From Vibrio sp. FE10 (GTDB taxonomy: Bacteria; Pseudomonadota; Gammaproteobacteria; Enterobacterales; Vibrionaceae): a stretch of DNA of 64,000 nt. The translations under genes were made by a program, and so were the position numbers. Under the pieces are notes generated by a model. It worked only from the letters and a program-made list of their open reading frames with translations, was not told the origin of the DNA and made no database searches. Positions 1 through 10,018 of the stretch are shown here, in pieces. Every line of letters starts with the position of its first letter. Position 1 is the stretch's first letter. The stretch lies in the NCBI RefSeq assembly GCF_030297155.1, contig NZ_AP028067.1, forward strand, positions 868,001-932,000, in the 5' to 3' direction.

Positions 1-1767
1 GCGTTTGATAAAACAGGTGCTTTCTACGCAGTTCAGTCTATTTTTGGCCTAATAGACAGTCAGAACGCTGAATCATTACCACAACTGTCGATCAAAGATG
101 CACCGCGCTTTGATTACCGTGGTGTGATGGTGGATGTTGCTCGAAACTTCCACTCAAAAGATGCCATCCTAGCAACGCTAGATCAAATGGCGGCATACAA
201 GATGAATAAACTGCACCTTCACTTAACAGATGATGAAGGCTGGCGTTTAGAAATCCCAGGTTTACCAGAGCTAACGGATGTAGGGTCTAATCGTTGTTTT
301 GATTTGGAAGAGCAAAGCTGTTTACTGCCTCAGCTAGGTTCAGGTCCAACAACAGACAACTTTGGCTCTGGTTTCTTTAGTAAAGCGGACTACGTCGAGA
401 TCTTAAGCTACGCAAAAGCGCGCAGCATCGAAGTAATTCCTGAAATTGATATGCCAGCACACGCTCGTTCTGCAGTGGTATCAATGGAAGCGCGTTACAC
501 TCGCCTAATGGCGGAAGGTAAAGAAGCGGAAGCAAATGAATACCGCTTGATGGATCCACAAGATACATCGAACGTAACCACGGTTCAGTTCTACGATAAG
601 CAAAGCTTCATTAACCCATGTATGGAATCATCAACTCACTTTGTCGATAAAGTTATCTCTGAAGTGGCGGCAATGCACCAAGAAGCGGGCGTTCCACTAA
701 CGACTTGGCACTTTGGCGGCGATGAAGCGAAAAACATCAAGTTAGGTGCTGGCTTACAAGATGTTAATGCAGACGATAAAGTGGCTTGGAAAGGCAACAT
801 CGATTTGTCTAAGCAAGATAAGCCATTCCAACAGTCTCCTCAGTGTCAGTCTTTGATCGCTGATGGAACGGTAAGCGACTTCGGTCATCTGCCAAGTCAC
901 TTTGCAGAGCAGGTATCCAAGATTGTTGCTGACAAAGGCATCCCTCACTTCCAAGCATGGCAAGATGGCCTGAAATACAGCGAAGGCGAGAAAGCATTTG
1001 CGACAGAAAGCACTCGCGTCAACTTCTGGGACGTTCTTTACTGGGGCGGTACTTCATCAGTATACGACTGGTCAGCAAAAGGGTATGACGTAATCGTCTC
1101 TAACCCAGACTACGTATACATGGATATGCCATATGAAGTCGATGCTGCAGAGCGCGGTTACTATTGGGCAACGCGCGCAACCGATACTCGTAAGATGTTT
1201 GGCTTCGCACCAGAAAACATGCCACAAAACGCAGAAACATCATTAGACCGTGACGGCAATGGTTTCTCTGGTAAAGGCGAGATTGAAGCGAAACCTTTCT
1301 ACGGTTTGTCTGCACAACTTTGGTCTGAAACAGTACGTACCGACGAGCAGTATGAATACATGGTGTTCCCTCGCGTACTTGCAGCAGCAGAGCGTGCATG
1401 GCACAGAGCGGATTGGGAAAATGACTACAAAGTGGGCGTTGAATATTCTCAAGATACTGACTTAGTGAATAAGCAGGCTCTAAACAGCGACTTTAATCGC
1501 TTCGCGAATATTGTTGGTCAACGTGAACTGGCTAAGCTTGAGAAAGCAGGCATTGATTATCGACTACCAGTACCGGGCGCTCAGGTTGTGGATGGCAAGC
1601 TAGCGATGAACGTTCAATTCCCAGGCGTAGAGCTGCAATACTCTGCTGATGGCGAGAACTGGTTAACGTATGACGAGCAACAACGTCCATCGGTTTCTGG
1701 CGAAACTTACATCCGCTCTATCTCTGAAAGTGGCGAGAAAGTAAGTCGAGTAACCTCAGTTAAATAA
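1..1767 (+). CDS. beta-N-acetylhexosaminidase (chitobiase, GH20), 5' truncated by window edge
   Basis: The reading frame is open from base 1, so the N-terminal part lies outside the window. The visible 588 codons contain the GH20 TIM barrel, including MVDVARNFHSK at its start and the catalytic Asp-Glu pair in HFGGDEAKNI near base 715. A small beta-sandwich C-terminal domain of the chitobiase type follows from about base 1560. The family removes N-acetylglucosamine from the non-reducing end of chitobiose and chitooligosaccharides, a normal step of chitin use in vibrios. A strong hairpin terminator follows directly. The family is certain from the motif; export cannot be judged without the N-terminus. 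Confidence 0.93.
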   Translation, partial: AFDKTGAFYAVQSIFGLIDSQNAESLPQLSIKDAPRFDYRGVMVDVARNFHSKDAILATLDQMAAYKMNKLHLHLTDDEGWRLEIPGLPELTDVGSNRCFDLEEQSCLLPQLGSGPTTDNFGSGFFSKADYVEILSYAKARSIEVIPEIDMPAHARSAVVSMEARYTRLMAEGKEAEANEYRLMDPQDTSNVTTVQFYDKQSFINPCMESSTHFVDKVISEVAAMHQEAGVPLTTWHFGGDEAKNIKLGAGLQDVNADDKVAWKGNIDLSKQDKPFQQSPQCQSLIADGTVSDFGHLPSHFAEQVSKIVADKGIPHFQAWQDGLKYSEGEKAFATESTRVNFWDVLYWGGTSSVYDWSAKGYDVIVSNPDYVYMDMPYEVDAAERGYYWATRATDTRKMFGFAPENMPQNAETSLDRDGNGFSGKGEIEAKPFYGLSAQLWSETVRTDEQYEYMVFPRVLAAAERAWHRADWENDYKVGVEYSQDTDLVNKQALNSDFNRFANIVGQRELAKLEKAGIDYRLPVPGAQVVDGKLAMNVQFPGVELQYSADGENWLTYDEQQRPSVSGETYIRSISESGEKVSRVTSVK

Positions 1768-1787
1768 TCGATAAGCAACATTAATAG

Positions 1788-1839
1788 AAGAGCTCCCTCG
1801 TTATTATCTTACTCAAGGTAAAAAGTGGGAGCTCTTTTT
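1788..1839 (+). terminator. Rho-independent terminator after chitobiase gene
   Basis: A perfect 10-bp inverted repeat (AAGAGCTCCC / GGGAGCTCTT) separated by a 29-nt loop and followed by a T run, 20 bases after the stop codon. Confidence 0.8.
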
Positions 1840-2303
1840 GTTTGCTGCGAATTAGGCTCTCATCCAAAACGGAAACATATAGAAACCGTCTTGGTTTATA
1901 ACGTCAACAATGCACATAAGGTGAGGTTTATCGCAAAAGTGACGCACTTCTCATTATTCTCTTCAAAAAATAAGTCCTTCATAAAAAACTCTAAATCAAA
2001 TGTGATTCAACCGACTGAATCTAATTTCGCACCGTAAAATAATGTGATCCCGATCTGTGCATTTTTCCATCTTGAGTTTTTTATCAATTTTTATGTTTTT
2101 AAGTAATTGATTTTAATGTGTTAAATAACTTGTTCTTTTTTGATAGTGAGAGAGATCACTCTGCCCACTCTTTTATTTTGAAACGCAAATTAATTCGAGC
2201 AACATAGATTTCATGCCAGGGAGGCGACCAACTACTCAAGCGGTGAAGGTGAATGATGTACCGAAGATATGCCGCTGAAAAAATCAAACTAAGGCAGTTT
2301 ACT
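1840..2303. other. AT-rich intergenic region before the porin gene
   Basis: No convincing gene here; the short open frames have no ribosome-binding site or recognisable product. The region holds the CRP-like palindrome listed separately and ends in the porin ribosome-binding site (AAGGCAG, about 2291-2297). Confidence 0.6.
2144..2161 (+). promoter_or_regulatory. Candidate CRP (cAMP receptor protein) site
   Basis: GTGA-GAGAGA-TCAC at 2146-2159 is a perfect match to the symmetric core GTGA-N6-TCAC. It lies 145 bases upstream of the porin start. CRP control would fit a porin for carbohydrate uptake beside a chitin-use gene; binding itself is inferred. Confidence 0.5.
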
Positions 2304-2996
2304 ATGAAAAAAATTATCGCTCTAAGTGCTCTTTCTCTTGCTTTCGCTTCTAGTGCTTTTGCTGGTTCTTCTTACGTAACAGGTAACATCCAAATTCACG
2401 ATGACGGTCGTATCCACGGTTCTGATATGACTTCTACGCTAGAAGCCGGTCACACGTTTGACAACTCTCTAGGCGGCTTCACGGTTTACTCTGAGTTTGA
2501 TGGTATCCAACTGGGTAAACTTGAATCTGAAAATGGCGGTGCAGGTAATACTACTCCTGGTATCACTGTCGGTGGTGAGCAATCTTTCAACATCACTGAC
2601 AACCTATGGGTTGCTGCTGGTTACCAACATTTATTCTCTGCGGGTGAGAGCATTCAGTTCCGTCCACTAGTTAAGATCGGTTACAACTTCGATAACGGTA
2701 TCTCTATTAGTAACCGTACTCGTGCACACATCGATGATACTTCTGCTGATGCTGACACAGACTACCGCATGGATAACCGCATTGCTTACACAGTGAATGC
2801 TGACCTAGCGCTTAGCTACAACAACGTATACATGATTGATGCTGAAGCGATGGACCACGAGTTACGTGCAACATGGACTCGTCAAGGCGTTCAACCTTAC
2901 TTTGAGTTCCGTAGCCAAGCTAACGGTGTAGATTTCGCCAACGGTGACTCTAAGCAGAACAACGCATTCGTATTCGGTGCTTCTTACGGCTTCTAA
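2304..2996 (+). CDS. Small outer-membrane beta-barrel porin, KdgM-like
   Basis: The 230-residue protein has a clear Sec signal peptide (MKKIIALSALSLAFASSAFA), then alternating polar/apolar strands rich in aromatic residues, and ends in Phe (GASYGF) as Omp85-assembled barrels do. The strand pattern, length and closing repeats resemble the KdgM family of monomeric 12-stranded porins for oligosaccharides. The start at 2304 is chosen because it begins the signal peptide and has AAGGCAG in front; an in-frame ATG at 2253 would add 17 non-signal residues. The substrate is unknown. It is probably a separate transcript with a CRP-like site upstream and a hairpin after it. It could instead belong to another small porin family. 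Confidence 0.6.
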   Translation: MKKIIALSALSLAFASSAFAGSSYVTGNIQIHDDGRIHGSDMTSTLEAGHTFDNSLGGFTVYSEFDGIQLGKLESENGGAGNTTPGITVGGEQSFNITDNLWVAAGYQHLFSAGESIQFRPLVKIGYNFDNGISISNRTRAHIDDTSADADTDYRMDNRIAYTVNADLALSYNNVYMIDAEAMDHELRATWTRQGVQPYFEFRSQANGVDFANGDSKQNNAFVFGASYGF

Positions 2997-3002
2997 GCTG
3001 AT

Positions 3003-3041
3003 TCACTTGGCTGTTAGTCGATTAGATTATTAGCCAAGTGA
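3003..3041 (+). terminator. Hairpin after porin gene
   Basis: A 10-bp perfect inverted repeat (TCACTTGGCT / AGCCAAGTGA) starts 6 bases after the stop codon. The T tail is poor (GCTTCTTCG), so termination here may be partial. Confidence 0.45.
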
Positions 3042-3176
3042 GCTTCTTCGTTAATTAGCTTATTCGTTCATTAGTTTTTTGCTAAATAGCGTCTTCGCTA
3101 ACTAGCGACGAAAATACAGCGGCACTAACAGCCCGGTTGATACCGCGACAAGATTTGCTTTACTGTCCAAAAGCAA

Positions 3177-3232
3177 AGAGCCTAGCAAGTAAACCACAGT
3201 CTTGGGTTTGCTTAATGCTAGGCTCTATTTTT
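3177..3232. terminator. Bidirectional terminator between porin and DUF411 genes
   Basis: An 11-bp inverted repeat (AGAGCCTAGCA / TGCTAGGCTCT) is followed by ATTTTTATT on the plus strand and by TTTGCTTTT on the minus strand. It lies between two convergent genes, so it probably stops both transcripts. Confidence 0.7.
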
Positions 3233-3259
3233 ATTGCTGTTCGCAGGTCTGTTTACGCT

Positions 3260-3700
3260 CTAATTGCCATTGTAATGACGGTACTCAAACACCTGACCTT
3301 TCTCGTTAAACGCATACACAGAATACTCGTCTTTCTTATCGCCATGCTCCATGCCCGGAGAACCCATAGGCATGCCAGGAACAGCCAAGCCAATCGCATT
3401 ACGTGGTGGGTTTTCTAAAAAGGCTTTCACGTCCTCTGCTGGAATGTGCCCTTCAAATACGTAACCGTCGATCTCTGCCGTGTGGCAAGAAGCTAGTTCT
3501 TGCGTTACGCCTAACTTTTGCTTGATAGGATTCATGTCATCATGGAGTTTCTCTGTGACATCGAACCCGGCATCGCGCATATGTTCTGTCCATTCTGTGC
3601 AGCAGCCGCAGTATGGTGATTTGTGGTTTAGAACATCAGTAGCTAAAGCTTGTCCTGAAATTGCAGCGAGTGCTGTAAGAGTCATAACTTTACGAATCAT
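3260..3700 (-). CDS. Periplasmic DUF411 metal-binding protein
   Basis: The protein of about 146 residues has a signal peptide ([20 protein letters not shown]) and a DUF411 domain with the CGCC motif ([10 protein letters not shown]) followed by conserved [22 protein letters not shown]. Members of this family are often encoded with copper efflux genes and are thought to bind copper in the periplasm. The start at 3700 is preferred over 3712 because GAGG lies 6 bases before it. The start region overlaps the end of copA by 11 bases, so the two are likely translated together from the copper-responsive promoter upstream of copA. The exact function is not established. Confidence 0.8.
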   Translation of the reverse strand: MIRKVMTLTALAAISGQALATDVLNHKSPYCGCCTEWTEHMRDAGFDVTEKLHDDMNPIKQKLGVTQELASCHTAEIDGYVFEGHIPAEDVKAFLENPPRNAIGLAVPGMPMGSPGMEHGDKKDEYSVYAFNEKGQVFEYRHYNGN

Positions 3701-6440
3701 GGTTAACCTCATGAATATGGTTTTTATTGATATTAGAATGAGTGGGCTTGAACAATCTCAGCCTGTTGGCATTGCTCACTACTGTAATTGACGACATCGC
3801 CATCGCTGCGCCTGCAACGACTGGGCTTAGTAGAAATCCGAAAAATGGGTAGAGCACACCGGCCGCGATAGGAATACCAAGTGAGTTATAGATGAAGGCA
3901 CCAAAGAGGTTTTGCTTCATGTTTCTCACGGTCGCTTGGGACAGCTCTATCGCGTTACTGACAGACAGTGGCGACGAGTTGAGTAGTGTCATTTGCGCAC
4001 TTTCAATCGCGACATCACTGCCGCTACCCATTGCGATGCCAATATCTGCTTGAGCAAGTGCAGGTGCATCGTTAATGCCATCTCCAACCATAGCCACACT
4101 TTTATATTGTTGTTGAAGCTGAACAATATGCTGAGCTTTCTGCTCTGGAAGCACCTCCGAGATAACCTCATCGATACCGACACTTTTGCCAATCGCTTGA
4201 GCAACAGAATCGTTGTCGCCTGTTAATAGCACGGTGTGAATTCCGGCGGATTTTAGTTGAGCAATGGCTTGTTTGCTATCTATTTTTAATGCGTCTGAAA
4301 TGCCAAATATGCCTTCCAGTTTTTGATCGATGACAACGAAGATGGGTGTCCATGCTTGTGTACGACAAAGCTCGATAAAGTCTGCGCCGATTTCAGTCTC
4401 AATGCCGAGCTGGGTGAGGTACTTAAGTGAGCCGACTTGAACCTTCTTGCCGTTAATTATTGCTTGTACGCCAAGCCCTCGGCGGTTTTCAAAGTCGCTG
4501 TTTGGGAGTGCTGAAACTTCTAAGTTTTCGGCATACTGGCAAACGGCTTTGGCAAGCGGGTGTTCTGAACCGACTTCAACCGAATAGGCGTAAGCCAACA
4601 GTTCTTGCTCTGATAAATCGCCATAAAAGGCCTGCTGAACGGTTGGCTTACCTTGAGTTAGGGTGCCTGTTTTATCAAACACGACAGCATCGATTTTGCT
4701 TGCAGATTGCAACACATCGGCATCTTTGATCAGAACGCCAAACTCAGCGGCTTTACCAACGCCGACAGTAATTGAGAGCGGCGTTGCTAGGCCTAAGGCA
4801 CATGGACAAGCGATGATCAGCACGGTAGTCGATACCACAAGCATGTAACTTGCACTGGGTTGTGGTCCCACAAAAAACCAAACTAAGGCAGAAGTTGCTG
4901 CGATCGCGACCACAACAGGTACGAAAACAGCAGAAATAGAGTCGGCAAGCTTGGCGATTGCTGGTTTACTGCTTTGTGCTTGGCGAACCATTTGAATGAT
5001 TCGAGCCAGCATGGTGCTTGAGCCAATCCCAGTTGCTTCAATAATTAAGCTGCCGTCACCATTAATGGTACCTGCTGAAACGCCATCATTAATCGATTTA
5101 ACGTTGGGAAGCGGTTCGCCAGTCAGCATCGATTCATCGATATAAGATTCACCCGAAACCACGACACCATCGACAGGGACTTTTTCTCCCGGTTTAACTC
5201 GAACTTGCATGCCGACTTGAATCGCTTCTACAGCGATGGTTTGTTCTTTTCCGTCAACAATAACCACGGCTTTTTGAGGCTGTAAGTTAATCAGCGCCTG
5301 CAAAGACTTGGTAGTGCGGGCTTTGGCTTTGGCTTCAATGTAGTGACCCAAAGAAATAAGACCAACGATCATGGCGCTGGCTTCAAAATAGACATGACGA
5401 GAGGCTTCAGGAAACCACGATGGGATCAGCACAACCAACATTGAATAGAACCACGCTGCGCCTGTACCCAAAGCAACTAACGTATCCATGGTCGCACGCT
5501 TGTGCATCAGTGATTGCCAAGCGTTACTGAAGAAGCTGCGCCCTGAAGTCGCAAGCAGTATCAAACAGACCACACCAACCAGTCCCCAAGCCAATTGGTC
5601 GTTAAATGTAGCAATGGTCATGCTGCCACCGAACAGGCCCCATGCCATCAGCGGAGCACCGATAAGCAGCGCGCTTACTGAATTCTTTAGGAAAGCTTTT
5701 TGGGTACGAAGTTGTTGCTCTTGCTGTTTTTGTTGTTGAGTTGCCGCGTCATCAACGAACTCGGCGCCGTAACCTGCGGTTTTCACGGACTCTATTAGAG
5801 CTGTTTCGATGACGTCTCGTGTTTTAGAGGTGAAAACTAAGGCCGTCTGTTCAGCGAGGTTGATCTGGGCTTGGTCGACGAATTCATTCTTTTTCAGCGC
5901 TTTCTCTACCGAAGAAACACAACTCGCACACGTCATTCCTTCAAGAACAAGGTGATAGGTATATTGGCTAGTTGCAGGTTCAGCTTGTGCTGATTCTGCA
6001 GGTGTTGGTTTTTTATCTTCTTCTAAATCTGAACTCGATAAAAGATCATTAGCTTCAGAGTAGGGAGTCGCGTGATAACCCACGCTTTCGACCAGCTCAA
6101 TAAGCTCGGATTCAGAAAGCATAGTAACCAATGACAATTCATGCTTGCTGACTTCTAGGTTTGAGGTTTGCTCGGTTTGTTCAAGTGCTTGAGTCAGTTT
6201 GTTCACGCACTTACCGCAGCTAAGACCAGATAGCGAAAGGTGCAGTTGATTGCCCATGCTATAACCAAGCGTCGTTAACTGTTCGCTGAGTTGAACGTAA
6301 TTAAACGGAGTCGAAATATCGATGTATGTCGGCGATATATCATTGATCGTCGTGTTGTCGAGATCGCCAAACAGTGTGCGAACTTTCTTCGTACAACCCA
6401 TGCAATTTAGGCCGTTGAGCGCGGTGGTGTAATGGTTCAT
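3690..6440 (-). CDS. copA: Copper-exporting P1B-type ATPase CopA
   Basis: This Cu(I) efflux pump of the inner membrane has 916 residues. The N-terminus carries three heavy-metal-associated segments with CxxC at residues 13-16 (NCMGC), 75-78 (SCGKC) and 171-174 (TCASC). The P-type core shows [10 protein letters not shown] (copper path in the membrane), DKTGTLT (phosphorylated Asp), SEHPLAKAV and [10 protein letters not shown]. The start at 6440 has TTGGAG upstream and begins directly before the first metal-binding domain; an upstream ATG at 6503 falls inside the promoter. It forms an operon with the DUF411 gene and is transcribed from a CueR-type promoter. No cueR gene lies nearby in the window. 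Confidence 0.95.
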   Translation of the reverse strand: MNHYTTALNGLNCMGCTKKVRTLFGDLDNTTINDISPTYIDISTPFNYVQLSEQLTTLGYSMGNQLHLSLSGLSCGKCVNKLTQALEQTEQTSNLEVSKHELSLVTMLSESELIELVESVGYHATPYSEANDLLSSSDLEEDKKPTPAESAQAEPATSQYTYHLVLEGMTCASCVSSVEKALKKNEFVDQAQINLAEQTALVFTSKTRDVIETALIESVKTAGYGAEFVDDAATQQQKQQEQQLRTQKAFLKNSVSALLIGAPLMAWGLFGGSMTIATFNDQLAWGLVGVVCLILLATSGRSFFSNAWQSLMHKRATMDTLVALGTGAAWFYSMLVVLIPSWFPEASRHVYFEASAMIVGLISLGHYIEAKAKARTTKSLQALINLQPQKAVVIVDGKEQTIAVEAIQVGMQVRVKPGEKVPVDGVVVSGESYIDESMLTGEPLPNVKSINDGVSAGTINGDGSLIIEATGIGSSTMLARIIQMVRQAQSSKPAIAKLADSISAVFVPVVVAIAATSALVWFFVGPQPSASYMLVVSTTVLIIACPCALGLATPLSITVGVGKAAEFGVLIKDADVLQSASKIDAVVFDKTGTLTQGKPTVQQAFYGDLSEQELLAYAYSVEVGSEHPLAKAVCQYAENLEVSALPNSDFENRRGLGVQAIINGKKVQVGSLKYLTQLGIETEIGADFIELCRTQAWTPIFVVIDQKLEGIFGISDALKIDSKQAIAQLKSAGIHTVLLTGDNDSVAQAIGKSVGIDEVISEVLPEQKAQHIVQLQQQYKSVAMVGDGINDAPALAQADIGIAMGSGSDVAIESAQMTLLNSSPLSVSNAIELSQATVRNMKQNLFGAFIYNSLGIPIAAGVLYPFFGFLLSPVVAGAAMAMSSITVVSNANRLRLFKPTHSNINKNHIHEVNHDS

Positions 6441-6468
6441 ATCGATACTCCAATTCTCATCTACGTCC

Positions 6469-6499
6469 AACATAAACCTTACCGTAAGGGTAAGGTCAA
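6469..6499 (-). promoter_or_regulatory. CueR/MerR-type operator and promoter of copA
   Basis: On the minus strand a -35 box TTGACC (6494-6499) and a -10 box TATGTT (6469-6474) are separated by 19 bp, the long spacer typical of MerR-family promoters. The spacer is filled by the dyad ACCTTAC-N7-GTAAGGT (6476-6496), the usual form of CueR operators. Copper induction of copA and the DUF411 gene follows by analogy. Confidence 0.85.
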
Positions 6500-6689
6500 A
6501 CATAAATTCAAGAATTTGATCTTAGTGGCATATCAATGGGTGGGTGACGTTGGTGAAATAGGCGGGGGTTAAAGAAAAGCGTGGCTATAATTTATTGGCT
6601 CAGGCTATAGATTTGCTACATCGAAGCTGGATTTGGCCTTTCTACACTCGCTTTCGTACAACAACAGCGCATTAATCATTCACTACTGA

Positions 6690-6717
6690 TTGTAGATTTA
6701 AGCGGTGGTGATAAAAT
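6690..6717 (+). promoter_or_regulatory. Possible sigma-70 promoter of gltX
   Basis: TTGTAG (6690-6695), a 16-bp spacer and TAAAAT (6712-6717), about 88 bases before gltX. The hexamers are 4/6 and 5/6 matches. It is the best candidate I can see in the 6504-6804 gap, which holds no gene. Confidence 0.3.
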
Positions 6718-6804
6718 AGCGCCCAAAATTTAGTGATATTTGTCTATTACAGACTTTGTATTAGACCCCACTAAAAGAATCACCTACATAATCAAGGTAT
6801 TTAA

Positions 6805-8232
6805 ATGACGGTTAAAACTCGTTTTGCTCCTAGCCCAACTGGCTATCTTCACGTTGGTGGTGCACGTACTGCACTTTACTCTTGGCTATTCGCTAAGAAC
6901 CAAGGTGGCGAATTCGTTCTACGTATCGAAGACACGGACCTTGAGCGTAACTCTCAAGAAGCGGTTGATGCAATTCTAGAAGGCATGCAATGGATGGGTA
7001 TGGAATGGGATGAAGGTCCTTACTACCAATCTAAGCGTTTTGACCGTTACAACGAAATGGTTGATAAGCTACTTGCTGAAGACAAAGCATTCAAATGCTA
7101 CGCGTCTAAAGAGCTGCTTGACGAAATTCGTACAGAGCAAGAAGAAAACAAAGAAATGGCTCGTTACGATGCGAACCACCCTAAAATTGTTGCAGCAAAC
7201 GAAGCAGCAAAAGAAGGTGATGCGTGCGTTATCCGTTTCCGTAACCCTAAAGAAGGCAGCGTAGTATTTGATGACCAAATCCGCGGTCGCATTGAAATCT
7301 CTAACAGCCAACTTGATGACCTGATCATTCGTCGTACAGACGGTGCTCCAACTTACAACTTCGTAGTTGTAGTGGATGACTGGGACATGGGTATTACACA
7401 CGTTGTTCGTGGTGAAGACCACATCAACAATACACCTCGTCAAATCAACATCTATGAAGCACTAGGCGCGCCAGTTCCAACTTTCGCTCACTGTGCAATG
7501 ATTCTTGGTGATGACGGTGCGAAACTTTCTAAGCGTCACGGTGCTGTATCAGTAATGCAATACCGAGACGAAGGTTACCTACCCAATGCACTAAACAACT
7601 ACCTAGTTCGTTTAGGTTGGTCTCACGGTGACCAAGAGATCTTCTCTCAAGAAGAGATGATTGAATTCTTCAGCCTGAACGCTATCAGCAAGTCTGCATC
7701 TGCATTCAACACTGAAAAGCTACTTTGGTTGAACAACCACTACATCAAAACTTCTGAGCCTGAGTACGTTGCAAAATACCTGCAATGGCACCTAGACGCA
7801 CAGAAGATCGATACAACAAACGGCCCAGCTATCACTGAAGTGATCACGCTAGTTGGCGAGCGTTGCAACACACTTATCGAACTTGCTGAGCAATCTCGTT
7901 ACTTCTACGAAGATTTCTCTGAGTTTGAAGCTGGCGCAGCGAAGAAGCACCTACGTGGTGTTGCTAAAGGCCCGCTAGAGCTTGCTCTTGCAAAGGTTGA
8001 AGCGCTTGAAGAGTTCACAACAGCAAACATCAAAGACGGTGTGATTGCAGCAGTATGTGAAGAGCTAGAGATCGGCATGGGTAAAATCGGCATGCCACTT
8101 CGCGTAGCAGTAACAGGCGGCGGTCAGTCTCCTTCTGTTGATGCTGTGATGGAGCTTGTTGGTAAAGAGCGCGTAATCGCTCGTATCAAGATGGCTCTTG
8201 AGTTCATCGCTGAGCGTGAAGCTAACGCTTAA
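6805..8232 (+). CDS. gltX: Glutamyl-tRNA synthetase
   Basis: This class I aminoacyl-tRNA synthetase charges tRNA-Glu with glutamate. The 475-residue protein opens with the HIGH-type signature ([13 protein letters not shown]), contains the glutamate-recognition segment RIEDTD, and has the KMSKS-type loop as KLSKRHG. Length and motifs are normal for the family. ATG at 6805 follows AAGG at about 6794. It is monocistronic, with a terminator 20 bases after the stop. It borders copA on the left, as I recall it doing in V. cholerae. Confidence 0.97.
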   Translation: MTVKTRFAPSPTGYLHVGGARTALYSWLFAKNQGGEFVLRIEDTDLERNSQEAVDAILEGMQWMGMEWDEGPYYQSKRFDRYNEMVDKLLAEDKAFKCYASKELLDEIRTEQEENKEMARYDANHPKIVAANEAAKEGDACVIRFRNPKEGSVVFDDQIRGRIEISNSQLDDLIIRRTDGAPTYNFVVVVDDWDMGITHVVRGEDHINNTPRQINIYEALGAPVPTFAHCAMILGDDGAKLSKRHGAVSVMQYRDEGYLPNALNNYLVRLGWSHGDQEIFSQEEMIEFFSLNAISKSASAFNTEKLLWLNNHYIKTSEPEYVAKYLQWHLDAQKIDTTNGPAITEVITLVGERCNTLIELAEQSRYFYEDFSEFEAGAAKKHLRGVAKGPLELALAKVEALEEFTTANIKDGVIAAVCEELEIGMGKIGMPLRVAVTGGGQSPSVDAVMELVGKERVIARIKMALEFIAEREANA

Positions 8233-8252
8233 TTGAGCGATTGCTAGAATCA

Positions 8253-8291
8253 AAAAAGGGTCAGTAACTTGGTTACTGACCCTTTTTATTT
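8253..8291. terminator. Strong bidirectional terminator between gltX and the APE operon
   Basis: A 16-bp perfect stem (AAAAAGGGTCAGTAAC and its complement) with a 3-nt loop and T runs on both strands. It closes gltX on the plus strand and the long aryl polyene operon on the minus strand. Confidence 0.93.
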
Positions 8292-8321
8292 GTTTGGAGT
8301 TTTACTATCTGAATAACTTCG

Positions 8322-8786
8322 TTAGAGCTTGTCGTCAGCAACCAGTTGGGTCGCTTGCGCGGCTGTTTTCTTATCGAACAAGATATCCATCATCGCTTTG
8401 ATGCGTTCCATATCGTCACCAAACTTTGAAAAGTTTCCGCTATTTGGCGCTTTGAATTCGACATTGCCTACGCGCTGCTGATCTTGATAAGCCGAGATCT
8501 TAGCGTCTGCCACAAAGGTTCTGAAATCCCAACTCCAACGAGAGACATAATCAAGCGTAATATCCTCTGGGTTGTGTTCTGAACCGTCTGCAACCACTTT
8601 ACATTTGACCTGATTATTCAGACACCAATCGAGCATTGAATCGAGAAAAACAGAGCGAGTTTTCACATCTTCAACGATAGTAATATTTTCAATGTTGTTT
8701 GCTTCTGGAAGTGCGTTCCCTGAATATTTCGGAGCACTACAACCTGCCAGTAATACGACAACAGCAACCGCTAGCCAGTTTTTCAT
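8322..8786 (-). CDS. Lipoprotein of unknown function, last gene of APE operon
   Basis: The 154-residue protein has a lipoprotein signal ending in LLAGC (acylated Cys16). The mature part is soluble and contains a Cys pair (DWCLNNQVKC) that could form a disulfide. I do not recognise a characterised family. It follows apeR by 8 bases, so it should be cotranscribed with the pigment genes and ends the operon just before the bidirectional terminator. A role in pigment anchoring or envelope placement is a guess from position only. Confidence 0.75.
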   Translation of the reverse strand: MKNWLAVAVVVLLAGCSAPKYSGNALPEANNIENITIVEDVKTRSVFLDSMLDWCLNNQVKCKVVADGSEHNPEDITLDYVSRWSWDFRTFVADAKISAYQDQQRVGNVEFKAPNSGNFSKFGDDMERIKAMMDILFDKKTAAQATQLVADDKL

Positions 8787-8794
8787 TCTCTATC

Positions 8795-10018
8795 CTAGAT
8801 TTTCTTGAAGATGATGGAAGTGTTGATCCCGCCAAAGGCAAAGTTGTTGCTCATTAGATATTTAACATCCAATTCGCGACCAGAGCCTGTGATGTAATCA
8901 AGTTTGCCGCAGCGTTCGTCGATGTTCTCAAGGTTTAAGGTTGGGCTGAACCAACCTGAATGCATCATCTCTAAGCTTAACCACGCTTCAATCGCACCAC
9001 ACGCACCAAGCGTATGACCAAAGTAGCTTTTCAATGAACTGATTGGCACTTCACCGAAAATGTTCGCCGTCGCATTACTTTCTGCAATATCGCCTTTTTC
9101 CGTCGCAGTTCCGTGCGCAGAAACATAACCGATTTTTTCTGCCGGAAGTTGCGCATCTTTCAGAGCTTTTTCCATGCAGATTTGCATGGTTTCCATCTGA
9201 GGTTGGGTCACATGAGCAGCATCGCAGTTACTGGCAAAGCCGATGATCTCAGCGTAGATCTTTGCACCACGAGCCACGGCATGTTCATACTCTTCAAGAA
9301 CAAGCGTGCCGGCACCTTCACCGATAACGAGGCCATCGCGTTCGCTGTCGTAAGGACTAGGGGATTTTTCTGGCGTGTCGTTTTTTAAACTGGTAGCAAA
9401 AAGGGTATCGAAAACGGCAGACTCAGTTGGGCATAGCTCTTCACCACCACCGGCAACCATCACGGTTTGGTAGCCGTGTTTGATCGCTTCATAGGCGTAA
9501 CCGATCGCTTGGCTTCCTGAAGTACAGGCACTGCTGGTGGGAATCACGCGACCGCGTAGGCCAAAGAACAGTCCTACGTTGACCGCAGCAGTGTGTGGCA
9601 TCATTTGAACGTAGGTGGTTGCTGTGATGGCTCGTGTTGATTTCTCGTTAAGCATCACACCGAACGCACCAACCGCATCGGTACTGCCGGTTGAAGAGCC
9701 GTAAGCAATGCCTGTTTCGCCGTTGGTCAAAATGTTGTGACCAATTAGACCGGCTTGCTCTAATGCGTTTTCTGTCGCAACAGTTGCTAGACGAGACACA
9801 CGTCCCATGCCACGAACCTGTTTGCGCTTGTAGTGTTTTGGCAGTTGGAAGTCATCAACGGGTGCAGCAAGTTTCGTGTTGAGGCCATCATATTGCTCAA
9901 AGCTTGGCATATATTGAGTCGCATTTTCACACGCTTTCAATTTTGGTTCGATGTGCTGCCAATCATTACCAAAGGCAGTAACACCTGACATGCCAGTTAC
10001 AACAACGCGGCGGGTCAT
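8795..10018 (-). CDS. apeR: APE beta-ketoacyl-ACP synthase (FabF-like)
   Basis: The 407-residue ketosynthase has an intact active site: Cys165 in TSSACTSGS, His302 in SAHGTATEKGD, Lys330 and His335 in SSLKSYFGHTLGAC, and the C-terminal NNFAFGGIN. It is expected to condense malonyl-ACP with the growing aryl polyene chain or early intermediates, acting beside the ApeO/ApeC pair. Its start overlaps the end of apeQ by 4 bases, a sign of coupled translation. Assignment as ApeR rests on family and on the gene order apeC to apeR, which is complete here. It could act alone as a homodimer, as FabF does. Confidence 0.9.
   Translation of the reverse strand: MTRRVVVTGMSGVTAFGNDWQHIEPKLKACENATQYMPSFEQYDGLNTKLAAPVDDFQLPKHYKRKQVRGMGRVSRLATVATENALEQAGLIGHNILTNGETGIAYGSSTGSTDAVGAFGVMLNEKSTRAITATTYVQMMPHTAAVNVGLFFGLRGRVIPTSSACTSGSQAIGYAYEAIKHGYQTVMVAGGGEELCPTESAVFDTLFATSLKNDTPEKSPSPYDSERDGLVIGEGAGTLVLEEYEHAVARGAKIYAEIIGFASNCDAAHVTQPQMETMQICMEKALKDAQLPAEKIGYVSAHGTATEKGDIAESNATANIFGEVPISSLKSYFGHTLGACGAIEAWLSLEMMHSGWFSPTLNLENIDERCGKLDYITGSGRELDVKYLMSNNFAFGGINTSIIFKKI

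Noticed and set aside
1825..2037. 70-codon open frame after the chitobiase terminator
   Set aside because: It starts inside the terminator stem, has no ribosome-binding site and no recognisable sequence.
6441..6503. Extended N-terminus of CopA from ATG 6503
   Set aside because: It would put the coding sequence over the CueR operator and the -10 and -35 boxes; ATG 6440 has a good ribosome-binding site.
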